Shown here piece after piece: positions 33,700 to 42,342 of a stretch of DNA of 42,342 nucleotides. Origin of the DNA: an uncultured Clostridia bacterium (GTDB lineage: Bacteria; Bacillota; Clostridia; TANB77; CAG-508); NCBI GenBank assembly GCA_944393755.1, contig CALYBF010000002.1, positions 1-42,342 of the forward strand, written 5' to 3'. Under the pieces are notes generated by a model. The model worked only from the letters and a program-made list of their open reading frames with translations. It did not search any database and was not told the DNA's origin. Position 1 is the first letter of the stretch. The number at the start of each line of letters is the position of its first letter. Both the position numbers and the translations under genes were made by a program.

Positions 33700-34629
33700 A
33701 TGTTAGTTACAACTAAAGAAATGTTTGAAAAATCTATGAAGGAAGGATATGCAATAGGTGCTTTTAATGTAAATAATATGGAAATTATACAAGCTATAGT
33801 AGATGCTGCAGCAGAAGCTAAATCACCAGTTATATTACAAGCTTCTTCTAGTGCTATTAAATATGCGAGAATGGGATATTTAATGAAAATGGTAGAAGCT
33901 GCAGTAGAAGAACACCCAGAAGTTCCAGTTGCAATTCATTTAGACCATGGGGCAGATTTTGAAACTGCTAAAATGTGTATTGATAGTGGCTTTACATCTG
34001 TTATGATAGATGGTTCTAAATATGATTTTGAGGAAAATGTAAGACTTACAAAACAAGTTGTTGATTATGCACACGAAAAGGGTATTGTAGTAGAAGCTGA
34101 ACTTGGAAAATTAGCAGGTATTGAAGATGATGTAAATGTAGAAGCAAAAGATGCTATGTATACAGACCCAGACCAAGCAGAAGAATTTGTTAGAAGAACA
34201 GGTGTAGATTCTTTAGCAATTGCAATTGGTACAAGCCATGGTGCTTATAAATTTAAAGGTGAAGCTAAACTTAGATTTGATATTTTAAAAGAAATTAAAG
34301 AAAAAATACCAAATACACCAATAGTATTACACGGAGCTTCAACTGTTATTCCAGAGTTGGTAGATATGTGCAATAAATATGGTGGAAATATCCCAGGAGC
34401 TAAAGGTGTGCCAGATGAAATTTTACACGAAGCAAGTATTTCTGGTGTTTCTAAAATAAATGTTGATACAGACTTAAGACTAGCAATGACAGCAGGTGTA
34501 AGAAAAGTATTTGTAGAAGAACCAAATGCATTTGACCCAAGAAAATATTTAGGTGAAGCAAGAGAATTAATTAAAGAAACAGTAAAACATAAAATGATTG
34601 ATGTTTTCGGTTCTAGCAATAAAATATAG
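33700..34629 (+). CDS. fba: Class II fructose-bisphosphate aldolase
   Basis: 309 residues. Zinc-dependent aldolase cleaving fructose 1,6-bisphosphate in glycolysis. Motifs: AIGAFNVNNME, the metal-binding VAIHLDHGADFE (catalytic Asp and zinc His), EAELGKLAGIEDD, the second metal region AIGTSHGAYKF, VLHGAST and KINVDTDLR. The ATG follows AAGGGAGG. Codon choice is less ATA-biased, as expected for a highly expressed gene. Confidence 0.96.
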   Translation: MLVTTKEMFEKSMKEGYAIGAFNVNNMEIIQAIVDAAAEAKSPVILQASSSAIKYARMGYLMKMVEAAVEEHPEVPVAIHLDHGADFETAKMCIDSGFTSVMIDGSKYDFEENVRLTKQVVDYAHEKGIVVEAELGKLAGIEDDVNVEAKDAMYTDPDQAEEFVRRTGVDSLAIAIGTSHGAYKFKGEAKLRFDILKEIKEKIPNTPIVLHGASTVIPELVDMCNKYGGNIPGAKGVPDEILHEASISGVSKINVDTDLRLAMTAGVRKVFVEEPNAFDPRKYLGEARELIKETVKHKMIDVFGSSNKI

Positions 34630-34725
34630 AAAATATTAATATGTAAAAAAATAATAAAATACAAATAACAAAATGAAAATAAAAAAGAAATAGTAAAAAA
34701 CATAAAGAATTAAAATTTTGTATTA

Positions 34726-34761
34726 AATGATATAGAAGAGTTAAATCTTTTCTATATCATT
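34726..34761 (+). terminator. Probable terminator after fba
   Basis: AATGATATAGAAGAG (34726-34740) pairs over 12 bases with TTCTATATCATT, up to 34761. The T-tract is broken by A residues, so it could also be an operator ahead of the second DUF2207 gene. Confidence 0.6.
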
Positions 34762-34792
34762 AATTATATTATTTTAAGGGGATAAATGTTAT

Positions 34793-37090
34793 ATGGAAAA
34801 AGTTAAAAAAGTAATAAAAATAGTTGTAATTAATGTTTTAGTAATATTATTAACAATGTCTATGTTTTCTACAAATAAAGTATTTGCAGAAGAAGAGACG
34901 ACTAAATTTCTATACCAAGATATTACAATAAATAATGACGGTTCTATAACTGTAAAAGAAGCTGCATATCTTAATGGCGAGTATAATGGTAGATTTAGAG
35001 ATATTGATTTTAAAAATACTTGGGCAACTGAATTTACAGGTATATTTAGTGATTTTACAGGAAATAGTGATATATATAATGGAAGTAATTTAGTAAATGA
35101 AAAAGTTTATGATATTTCACAAGATAATTTTAAATCAATAGATGATATTGGAAAAGAAGAAAAAGTATATGAAGAAGTAAAAAGCAGTAAAAATGGAAAA
35201 TATGGAGTATATACTCTTGAAAAAAAGAGTTCTAGTTCAAATTTTAAAATTTTCTGCCCAGATAATAAAAAGAAAGTTATATGTCTAGAATATACAATAA
35301 AAGATGCAGTTGTAATTCACAATGATGTTGCAGAATTATATTGGAATTTACTAGGTAGTTATTTTGAGGAAAACATAGAAGATTTCCAAGTAAAGGTTCA
35401 TTTACCAGGGGAAGACAATGATGTTAGAATTTGGACACACGGGCCTTTAACAGGAGAAAATAAAATTTTAGACAATAAAACTTTATATTTTAAAGATACA
35501 AATGTGGAAAAATATACAGATGAAACAATAAGAATAATGTTTAATAAAGATTTAGTACCATATGCAACTAAGTTATCTAATGTAAATGGAAGAGAGAATA
35601 TTTTAAAATATGAAGAAATGATGGCAAATTCAGCAAATTTTGAAAGAGATAAGAGAAAACTAGAAAATGAAAGTAGAGCAGGTGAAGCAGTATCTAGTTT
35701 AGAAGAAGATCCAAGGATATATAGGTATAATTATGCACTTGAATTAGTAAATGAATTAGATGATGATAGTGAGCAAAAACAAGATTTTCTAGAAAGAATC
35801 GAGAAAACAAAAAGTTTAGTAAATGCAGATTGGAAAGAAAGTGTAGAAACAAGCATAGATATTTTAAGTGGTGAAGAAGAATTATACAAACGTTTAACTG
35901 AAAATAGTTTGGGAAATTTAAAAGAAGATATAGAAGAAGGTTTTGATGAAGAAGCAAAAGAAAAATATTTTGAAAAATATAAAGAACTACAAGGAAAATT
36001 AGAAGAAAAAAGAGCGATTCAGAGAACTGTTTTTAGAAATATAGTAATAGCAACAAATGTAGTTATAGGTATTTTTGCTATATATAAATTAATAAAAATA
36101 AAGATAGAAAAAAATACCTTTAAAGAAAAATATTATAGAGATTTTCCAAGTGAAGATAACCCAAATGTTTTAGAATATTTAATGTATAGAAAATCAACTA
36201 ATTTAGGCTTTTCAGCTACAATATTAAATTTAATAAATAAAAAAATAATATCATATGAAAAAGACAAAAAAAATAGTATTACTTTAGTACTTATAAATAA
36301 TGAGTATGTTGGAACAAGTGCAGAAGCTGTTGTGCTAAATGTACTATTTAAAATAGTTGGCAAAAACGATAGATGTAAATTAAATTCATTAAGACATTAT
36401 GGTAGGAGTTATGCAAGTGCTAAAAAATTAGTTAAGAAAATGGATGAATTTAAAAAAGTAACTAAAGAAGAAGCTGGTTATAAAGATTATTTTAAAAGTG
36501 ATACTACTTTAATAATATATAAAATTTTTGTAATTATAAACTATGTATTTAGTATGGCAATGGCAATTGGAGTTTTCTTAGGACTTAAAAATTGTGCAAT
36601 ACAAGTAATTATTTATTTGTTAGGAATAACATTGTTAAATACTATATATTTTGTTATAGGAAACAAAGATAAAAACAGAACAAATACTGGAAAAGAAGAA
36701 TATTCAAAATGGCTTGCACATAAAAGGTTTTTAGAAGATTTTAGTAATTTTGATGAAAAAGATTTACCAGAAATTACATTATGGGAGAAATATTTGGTTA
36801 CAGCAACTGTTTTAGGAGTAGCTGATAAAGTAGAAAAAAGAATGAAAATGGAAATAGCAAATACAAATAATATTGATACTGATTTAATGATATATAATAC
36901 TATAGATTTTAATATTACAACACAATTAAACAACAGTATTAAAACAACAATAAACAATAGTAATAATCATTATTATACAAGTTCAGGCGGACGGCGGTTC
37001 ATCTTATAGTTCAGGTGGTGGCTTCGGTGGAGGCTCATCTGGTGGTGGTGGCCGGTGGAGGCCGGAGGCGGCGGTGGTGGTCGTTTCTAA
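34793..37090 (+). CDS. DUF2207 membrane protein 2, poly-Gly tail through three in-phase CGGs
   Basis: About 764 residues. A signal peptide (IKIVVINVLVILLTMSMFSTNKVFA) precedes a DUF2207 domain (YQDITINNDGSITVKEAAYL), a long charged coiled-coil region (about 280-415), a transmembrane helix (about 420-440), a cytoplasmic domain and a helix pair (about 575-625). The raw frame stops at 37009. Skipping the C of three in-phase CGG codons (C at 36992, 37053 and 37063) reads SSYSSGGGFGGGSSG and then a glycine run ending GRF-TAA at 37088-37090, as expected for the family. Paralogue of the gene at 27885. Confidence 0.82.
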
Positions 37091-37097
37091 ATTAAAT

Positions 37098-37136
37098 AAA
37101 AAATACAGAGAGTTTTAATTATTCTCTGTATTTTTC
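37098..37136. terminator. Bidirectional terminator
   Basis: AAATACAGAGA (37101-37111) pairs with TCTCTGTATTT (37123-37133), with T-runs on both strands. It serves the DUF2207 gene and the convergent smpB, whose last codons lie in the stem. Confidence 0.88.
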
Positions 37137-37577
37137 TTTCATTGCTTGTTCGATTTTTCTTTTAGCATCTTTTTTGGCTATATCTTGTCTTTTGTCATAC
37201 AGTTTTTTACCTTTACCAATGCCTAATTCTACTTTAAGCAAACTTCCTTTAAAATATAAGCTAATAGGAACTAAACTATAGCCTTTTTGTTTAGTTAAGC
37301 CAATTAATCTATTAATTTCTCTTTTGTGTAACAAAAGCTTTCTATCACGTAAAGGATCTTTATTAAAAATATTTCCATACTCATATGGGCTAATATGCAT
37401 ACCAACAATAAAAACTTCACCATTTTTAATTATTGCATAACAGTCTTTTAAATTAACTTTTCCTGCTTTAATAGATTTTATCTCAGTTCCAGAAAGAACA
37501 ATTCCTGCCTCTATTTTATCATCAATAGTATAATTATGATAAGCAGTAGGGTTTTTTGCAACTAATTTTGTATTCAT
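37119..37577 (-). CDS. smpB: SmpB, tmRNA-binding protein
   Basis: 152 residues with the SmpB OB fold: [69 protein letters not shown] and the basic tail [24 protein letters not shown]. It delivers tmRNA to ribosomes stalled on non-stop messages. GAGGTAG precedes the ATG. The tmRNA gene (ssrA), often next to smpB, is not in the window; recJ follows divergently. Confidence 0.97.
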   Translation of the reverse strand: MNTKLVAKNPTAYHNYTIDDKIEAGIVLSGTEIKSIKAGKVNLKDCYAIIKNGEVFIVGMHISPYEYGNIFNKDPLRDRKLLLHKREINRLIGLTKQKGYSLVPISLYFKGSLLKVELGIGKGKKLYDKRQDIAKKDAKRKIEQAMKEKYRE

Positions 37578-37620
37578 AAAAAAACTACCTCTTTTTCATT
37601 TCCTAAAATATTATATTTAT

Positions 37621-37649
37621 ATTATAACATTTAAGTTTTTATAAGTAAA
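37621..37649 (-). promoter_or_regulatory. Promoter of smpB
   Basis: On the minus strand TTTACT (37649-37644), 17 bp, TATAAT (37626-37621), 44 bp before the smpB start. Confidence 0.7.
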
Positions 37650-37789
37650 GAAAATTAACACTAGAAAAAAGGTTGATTTTTAGGGAAATATAAGAAACAG
37701 TAAAAATTTTTCAAAAAATAGTCTCAAAAAGCTTTAAAAATATGACAAAATGGTATACAATAATACAAAACGAATTTTAGGAGAGGTTT

Positions 37790-39482
37790 ATGAACAAAAA
37801 GTGGCAGATATATGAAACAGATTTAGAAAGTGTAGAAAAACTAAAAGAAGAATATAAATTAAATACATTGCTTGCTACTATATTAGTAAATAGAGGAATT
37901 ACAAATAAAGAAGAAATACAAAAATTTTTAAAACCGACTAGAAATGATTTTTATGACCCATTTTTAATAAAAGATATGGATATAGCAGTAGAAAGAATAA
38001 TAAAAGCAATTAAAGATAAAGAAAAAGTTATTATTTATGGTGATTATGATGTAGATGGAATTACAAGTATAACTGTACTAAAAAAATTCTTAAAAGATGT
38101 TGGCTTAGATGTATCTTATTATATTCCAAATAGATTAACAGAAGGATATGGCTTAAATAAAACAGCAGTAGAAGAAATTGCAAAAGAAGGATATAGTTTA
38201 ATGATTACTGTAGATTGTGGTATAACTTCAGTAGAAGAAATTGATTTAGCAAGAAGTTTAGGAGTGGAAGTAATAGTAACAGACCATCACGAACCAGGAG
38301 AAGTTTTACCAAAAGCTTTGGCTGTAGTTGATAATAAAAGAAAAGATTCTACATATCCTTTTAGAGATTTAGCAGGAGTGGGAGTTAGCTTTAAAGTTTG
38401 CCAAGCAATTGGGATAAAAATAGGAATAAAAGAAGAAGAATATTTAAAATATTTAGATATTGTATGTGTTGGTACAATATCAGATATAGTTCCATTGGTT
38501 GATGAAAATAGAGTAATTACAAAATTAGGTTTAATGTTAGTTGAAAAAACAAGAAACATGGGGCTTAAATCAATACTAAATTCTTCACGGATATAGTAAA
38601 ATAGATTCGAATACAATATCATTTGGAGTAGCACCTAGAATAAATGCTTGTGGTAGGATGGGAAAAGCAAAAGAAGCTTTAGAACTTTTATTATCAAATA
38701 ATATATATGATGTAAATGATTTAACTAAAAAATTAAATGCTCATAATAATGAAAGACAAGAAATAGAAAAATCTATATTTGAAAGTGCGAAAAAACAAAT
38801 AGAAGAAAATCATTTAGATAATAATAGAACATTAGTAGTAGCTGGTAAAGACTGGCATCATGGAGTAATAGGAATAGTATCATCTAAAATAACAGAAATG
38901 TATTTTAAACCAAGTATATTACTTAGTTTTGAAGATGATGGTATTTGTAAAGGCTCAGGAAGAAGTATACCAGGTTTTGACTTACATAAAGCACTAACTA
39001 ACTGTAAAAGCTCTATTGAAAAATTTGGTGGACATAGTATGGCAGTTGGTGTTACAATAAAGAAGGATAATTTGGAAAAGTTTTATAAAGAATTTGAAGA
39101 ACAAGCTAAAAAAGAAAATATAGAACAAATAGTTCCAGTCCTTAATATTGATGCAAAAATTGATATTAATAATATAGATAAACAAATGATAGAAAGCCTA
39201 AGAGAGTTAGAACCTTTTGGAGAAGCAAATAAAATGCCAATATTTGCATTTAAGAATTTGAAAATAGATTCAATAAGAGCATTATCAGAAGGTAAACATT
39301 TAAAATTAACTCTAAAAGAAGGAAATACTATAATAAATGCAATTGGTTTTAATATGGGAGAATTATCAGAAGAATACAGAATTGGTGATAAAATAGATAT
39401 AGCTGGGGTTTTAGAAATAAATACATTTAACGGAGTAGATAGTATGCAAATAAATATAAAAGATATAATGAGAGCTATCTAA
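37790..39482 (+). CDS. recJ: RecJ single-strand exonuclease, interrupted by in-phase CGG
   Basis: About 563 residues if joined. The N-terminal DHH domain has DYDVDGIT (85-92), TVDCGITS and TDHHEPG. The downstream part has APRINACGRMGKAKEAL, a DHHA1 domain with GHSMAVG, and an OB domain. In the raw frame the protein ends at 38596 (LNSSRI). Skipping the C of the in-phase CGG (38588-38590) gives LNSSGYSKIDSNTISFGVAPRINACGRMG, written here in one frame as LNSSGYSKIDS and ISFGVAPRINACGRMG, which is exactly the RecJ family continuation. Without the shift the conserved APRINACGR motif has no start codon. RecJ degrades 5' ssDNA in repair. AGGAGAGG precedes the ATG. Confidence 0.88.
38588..38590 (+). 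other. Candidate +1 recoding codon CGG in recJ
   Basis: In-phase CGG between TCA and ATA. Reading C as skipped turns the next codon into GGA (Gly) and restores RecJ. Equivalent sites are at 8715-8717, 31572-31574, five in 29766-29793 and three in 36992-37065. Confidence 0.7.
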
Positions 39483-39501
39483 AAATAAAAGGGGTGAAAA
39501 T

Positions 39502-41697
39502 ATGCAAGAACAACAGAAGAATAGAAGTATACAAGAGGTAATTGCAAAAAGGAAAGAACACTCAAGAAGAGTAGATACTAAATTAATAATGAAAGCATAT
39601 AATTATGCTAAAAAATATCACGGAGACCAACTAAGAAAATCAGGTGAACCATATATAGTTCATCCGCTAAATGTTGCATATATCTTAGCTGATATGGGGT
39701 TAGATGATAGTACAATATCAGCAGCACTTTTACATGATGTTGTAGAAGATACAGAAATTACAGAAAATGATATAACAAAAGAATTTGGACAAGAAATATC
39801 TGAAATGGTAGTTGGTGTTACAAAACTTGGAAATATTTCTTTTGCGTCTTTGGAGGAACAACAAGCTGAAAACTATAGAAAAATGTTCTTAGCTATGGGA
39901 AAAGACATAAGAGTTATTATTATAAAATTAGCAGATAGACTTCACAATATGAGAACATTGAAATATTTAAAAAGAGATAGACAAATTGCAATTAGTAAAG
40001 AAACTATGGACTTGTATGCACCTCTTGCAAATAGATTGGGGCTATATTCTTTAAAATGGGAATTAGAAGATTTAGGCTTTAAATATTTATATCCAGACGA
40101 GTATCACGAATTAGTAGAAGGTATAAATAAGAAAAGAGAAGAAAGACTACAGTTTATAGAAAAAATAATGGAAGATATAAGAATTGCTCTAAAAAAACAA
40201 AGAATTGATGCAGAAGTAACAGGAAGAGCAAAACATTTATATTCTATTTATAGGAAAATGAAAAGAGATAATAAAACATTAGACCAAATATATGATTTGT
40301 TTGCCTTAAGAATTTTAGTACATACTGTAAAAGACTGTTATGCAGCATTAGGTGTAGTACATGAATTATATAGCCCTATGCCAGGTAGATTTAAAGATTA
40401 TATTGCAGTTCCAAAACCTAATATGTATCAATCAATACATACAACATTACTTGGAGAAAAAGGAACACCTTTTGAAGTACAAATTCGTACATATGAAATG
40501 CATAGAGTAGCAGAATTTGGTATTGCCGCACACTGGGCATATAAAGAAGCAAGTTATTTTGGTAAAAAACAATCACCAAAAGTAACAGAAGATAAATTAG
40601 CTTGGCTTCGAGAAACTTTAGAGTGGCAAAAAGATATGCAAGACCCACAAGAGTTTTTAGATACTTTAAAAACAGAACTTTTTGAAGATGAGGTTTATGT
40701 TTTCACTCCAAAAGGTAAAATAATTGTACTTCCTAGAGGTGCAACACCAATAGATTTTGCATATAGTATACATCAAGAAATTGGAAATAAAATGACAGGT
40801 TGTAAGATTAATAGTAAGATGATGCCAATTATAACACCTCTAAAAAATGGAGATATAGTAGATATTATAACATCAGATAATTCAAAAGGACCAAGCAGAG
40901 ATTGGCTTAAATTTGTAAAAAGTTCAAGTGCTAAAAATAAAATAAAATCATGGTTTAAGAAATCTTTAAAAACAGAAAATATCGAAAGAGGAAAAGATTT
41001 AATAGAAAAAGAACTAAAAAGAATTGGTGTATCACATACAGATTTGTTTAAAAACCAATATGTAGAACCTATGCTAAAAAAATATAATTATAAAAACTTA
41101 GAAGATATGTATTTATCTGTAGGGTTTGGAGCAAATTCAGCAGGTAAAGTTATTGCAAGGATGCTACAAGAATATAGAAAAGAACACGAAGAAGAAGATG
41201 TAGAAGAAAAAATAAAGGAACTTGCAAAATCTAAACAGAAAAAATCAAAACCATCAAATTCAGGAATTATAGTTAAAGGTATTGATAATTGTTTAGTTAA
41301 ATTATCTAAATGTTGTAACCCACTTCCAGGTGATGAGATTGTAGGTTATATTACAAAAGGAAGAGGTGTTTCTGTACATAGAAAAGATTGTCCTAATATT
41401 AAGAATTTAATATCTGAAGAAAATAGGATGATTGATGTAGAGTGGTATAAAGAAAATAACGAAAACTATCAATCAGATGTAGAAATATATTCAAATGATA
41501 GAAATGGTTTGTTATTAGATATATTAAAAGAAATTGGAACAACAAAAGCTAAAATTATGGGTGTTAAAACAAAGACTACTAAAGAAAGAATTGCAATTAT
41601 TGGTATAACTTTAGAAGTTGAAAGTTTAGATGAGTTAAATAAAGCAATTAGAGCAATAAGAAAAGTAGAAAGTGTATATGAAGTAAAACGTACGTAG
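39502..41697 (+). CDS. rel: Rel bifunctional (p)ppGpp synthetase/hydrolase
   Basis: 731 residues, full length. The HD hydrolase motifs are intact (PYIVHPLNVA, LLHDVVEDT, KLADRLHNMRTL), as are the synthetase motifs (RIDAEVTGRAKHLYSIYRKM in part, PGRFKDYIAVPKPNMYQSIHTT, EVQIRTYEMH). TGS (VYVFTPKGKIIVLPRGATPIDFAY), a zinc-finger domain (KCCNPLPGDEIVGYIT...HRKDCPN) and ACT domains follow. It controls the stringent response on stalled ribosomes. It lies 19 bp after recJ and 13 bp before the metallo-hydrolase, so the three form one unit. No in-phase CGG. Confidence 0.97.
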   Translation: MQEQQKNRSIQEVIAKRKEHSRRVDTKLIMKAYNYAKKYHGDQLRKSGEPYIVHPLNVAYILADMGLDDSTISAALLHDVVEDTEITENDITKEFGQEISEMVVGVTKLGNISFASLEEQQAENYRKMFLAMGKDIRVIIIKLADRLHNMRTLKYLKRDRQIAISKETMDLYAPLANRLGLYSLKWELEDLGFKYLYPDEYHELVEGINKKREERLQFIEKIMEDIRIALKKQRIDAEVTGRAKHLYSIYRKMKRDNKTLDQIYDLFALRILVHTVKDCYAALGVVHELYSPMPGRFKDYIAVPKPNMYQSIHTTLLGEKGTPFEVQIRTYEMHRVAEFGIAAHWAYKEASYFGKKQSPKVTEDKLAWLRETLEWQKDMQDPQEFLDTLKTELFEDEVYVFTPKGKIIVLPRGATPIDFAYSIHQEIGNKMTGCKINSKMMPIITPLKNGDIVDIITSDNSKGPSRDWLKFVKSSSAKNKIKSWFKKSLKTENIERGKDLIEKELKRIGVSHTDLFKNQYVEPMLKKYNYKNLEDMYLSVGFGANSAGKVIARMLQEYRKEHEEEDVEEKIKELAKSKQKKSKPSNSGIIVKGIDNCLVKLSKCCNPLPGDEIVGYITKGRGVSVHRKDCPNIKNLISEENRMIDVEWYKENNENYQSDVEIYSNDRNGLLLDILKEIGTTKAKIMGVKTKTTKERIAIIGITLEVESLDELNKAIRAIRKVESVYEVKRT

Positions 41698-41710
41698 AAA
41701 GGATATTAAT

Positions 41711-42342
41711 ATGATATTAAAAGAACTAAAGATTAATACATGGATAGGAGATCCTACAAATTGTTATATTATTTTTGATGAAAAATCTAAAGAAACTATG
41801 GTAATAGACCCAGCAGGAGATGTAGATAAAATAGAAGAATTAATTAATATTTTAGGTGGTAATTTAAAATATATCTATTTAACACATTGCCACGGAGACC
41901 ATATTTTAGGTGTACCAGAGTTAAAAAGAAGATGTGGTGGTAAAATATTAATTCATATCTATGATGCTGAAGGGCTAAATAATGCAGAGATTAATTTAAC
42001 ACCATATATTGTTGAAGAAAAAATAGAGTTAGAGGCAGATTCTAGAATTAAAGATAATGATTTAATACATTTAGGAGAATTAGAATTTAAAGTTATTTAT
42101 ACACCAGGGCACACTAAAGGTGGTACTTCTCTATATTGTGAGAAAGAAGCTTGCGTATTTACAGGCGATACCTTGTTTAGAGGTACTTGGGGTAGAACTG
42201 ATTGCCCGACTGCAAGTATTGAAGATATTATGAATTCTATTACAAATAAATTATTAAAACTTCCTGATATTACAATTTGCTATCCAGGACATGGCTTAAG
42301 TACAAAAATAAGAGATGAAAAACCTATTTATTTAGAATTAAA
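41711..42342 (+). CDS. Metallo-beta-lactamase fold hydrolase (glyoxalase II-like), 3' partial
   Basis: The ATG at 41711 is preceded by AAAGGA and the frame runs off the window after 210 codons. The dinuclear metal motif THCHGDHILG, then YTPGHTKGGTSLYC, FTGDTLFRGTWGRTDC and YPGHG show a complete set of metal ligands, typical of the YcbL/glyoxalase II group that hydrolyses thioesters such as lactoylglutathione-like substrates. Co-transcribed with rel. The natural substrate cannot be told from sequence. Confidence 0.88.
   Translation, partial: MILKELKINTWIGDPTNCYIIFDEKSKETMVIDPAGDVDKIEELINILGGNLKYIYLTHCHGDHILGVPELKRRCGGKILIHIYDAEGLNNAEINLTPYIVEEKIELEADSRIKDNDLIHLGELEFKVIYTPGHTKGGTSLYCEKEACVFTGDTLFRGTWGRTDCPTASIEDIMNSITNKLLKLPDITICYPGHGLSTKIRDEKPIYLEL

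Noticed and set aside
38658..39482. Separate downstream gene for the C-terminal half of RecJ
   Set aside because: It starts inside the conserved APRINACGRMG motif and has no SD, so it is part of recJ.
1..42342. CRISPR arrays, tRNA or rRNA genes, replication origin, prophage
   Set aside because: No regular spaced repeats, cloverleaf, rRNA or phage structural genes were seen by eye on either strand.

Overview
The window is low-GC, AT-rich bacterial DNA with the gene content of an anaerobic, Clostridia-like Firmicute. It carries ctsR-mcsA-mcsB-clpC with CtsR boxes, prpC-prkC (PASTA kinase), mutS2, addA, rqcH, smpB, ylmH and a long Rel, all with strong AGGAGG ribosome binding sites and sigma-A promoters. 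No tRNA, rRNA or CRISPR array was seen. No gene-free stretch exceeds 300 bases.

Layout. 1-120: decayed 3' end of an IS200/IS605-type element (tnpB remnant plus right-end hairpin). 150-2803: an unknown gene, an nfeD-SPFH membrane pair on the minus strand and a 71-residue unknown. 2859-7583: the CtsR heat-shock operon, whose McsB has lost its usual catalytic residues. 7706-9315: a DUF4097-like protein and an HTH-CYTH protein. 9403-14708: dxs-ylmH converging on mutS2. 14842-22401: an unknown, prpC-prkC, a DUF4190 protein and addA. 22447-24776: two small membrane proteins and a two-gene RiPP locus (radical SAM/SPASM maturase plus a 55-residue peptide with a CxxCxxxCxxxCxxxC core that is easily missed). 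24974-34629: rqcH, nagZ, a DUF2207 protein, a DnaB-like ATPase, peroxiredoxin, cysK and fba. 34793-42342: a second DUF2207 protein, smpB, recJ, rel and a metallo-beta-lactamase fold protein cut by the window edge.

Main discovery candidate. Five AT-rich genes (HTH-CYTH, DUF2207-1, DnaB-like, DUF2207-2, recJ) contain in-phase CGG codons, eleven in all. At every one, skipping the C, so that CGGN is read as GGN (Gly), restores the conserved downstream frame. No other gene of host-like composition has an in-phase CGG that I could find. The only two read in the normal frame are in compositionally different, probably acquired genes (7706-8374 and 22447-22710). This suggests that CGG is not decoded as Arg here but causes +1 frameshifting or four-base decoding to glycine. 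A systematic C-insertion sequencing artefact is the main alternative.

Second, a dispersed 37-bp palindromic repeat family (TGAGA...GGGGAC...TGTCTCATTTT) sits at gene 3' ends, often as convergent pairs. It supplies the stop codons, and the only TGA stops in the window, of ylmH, mutS2 and (after the CGG shift) the DnaB-like gene. Several ribosome-rescue genes (mutS2, rqcH, ylmH, smpB) share the window, which is notable if some codons are hard to decode.
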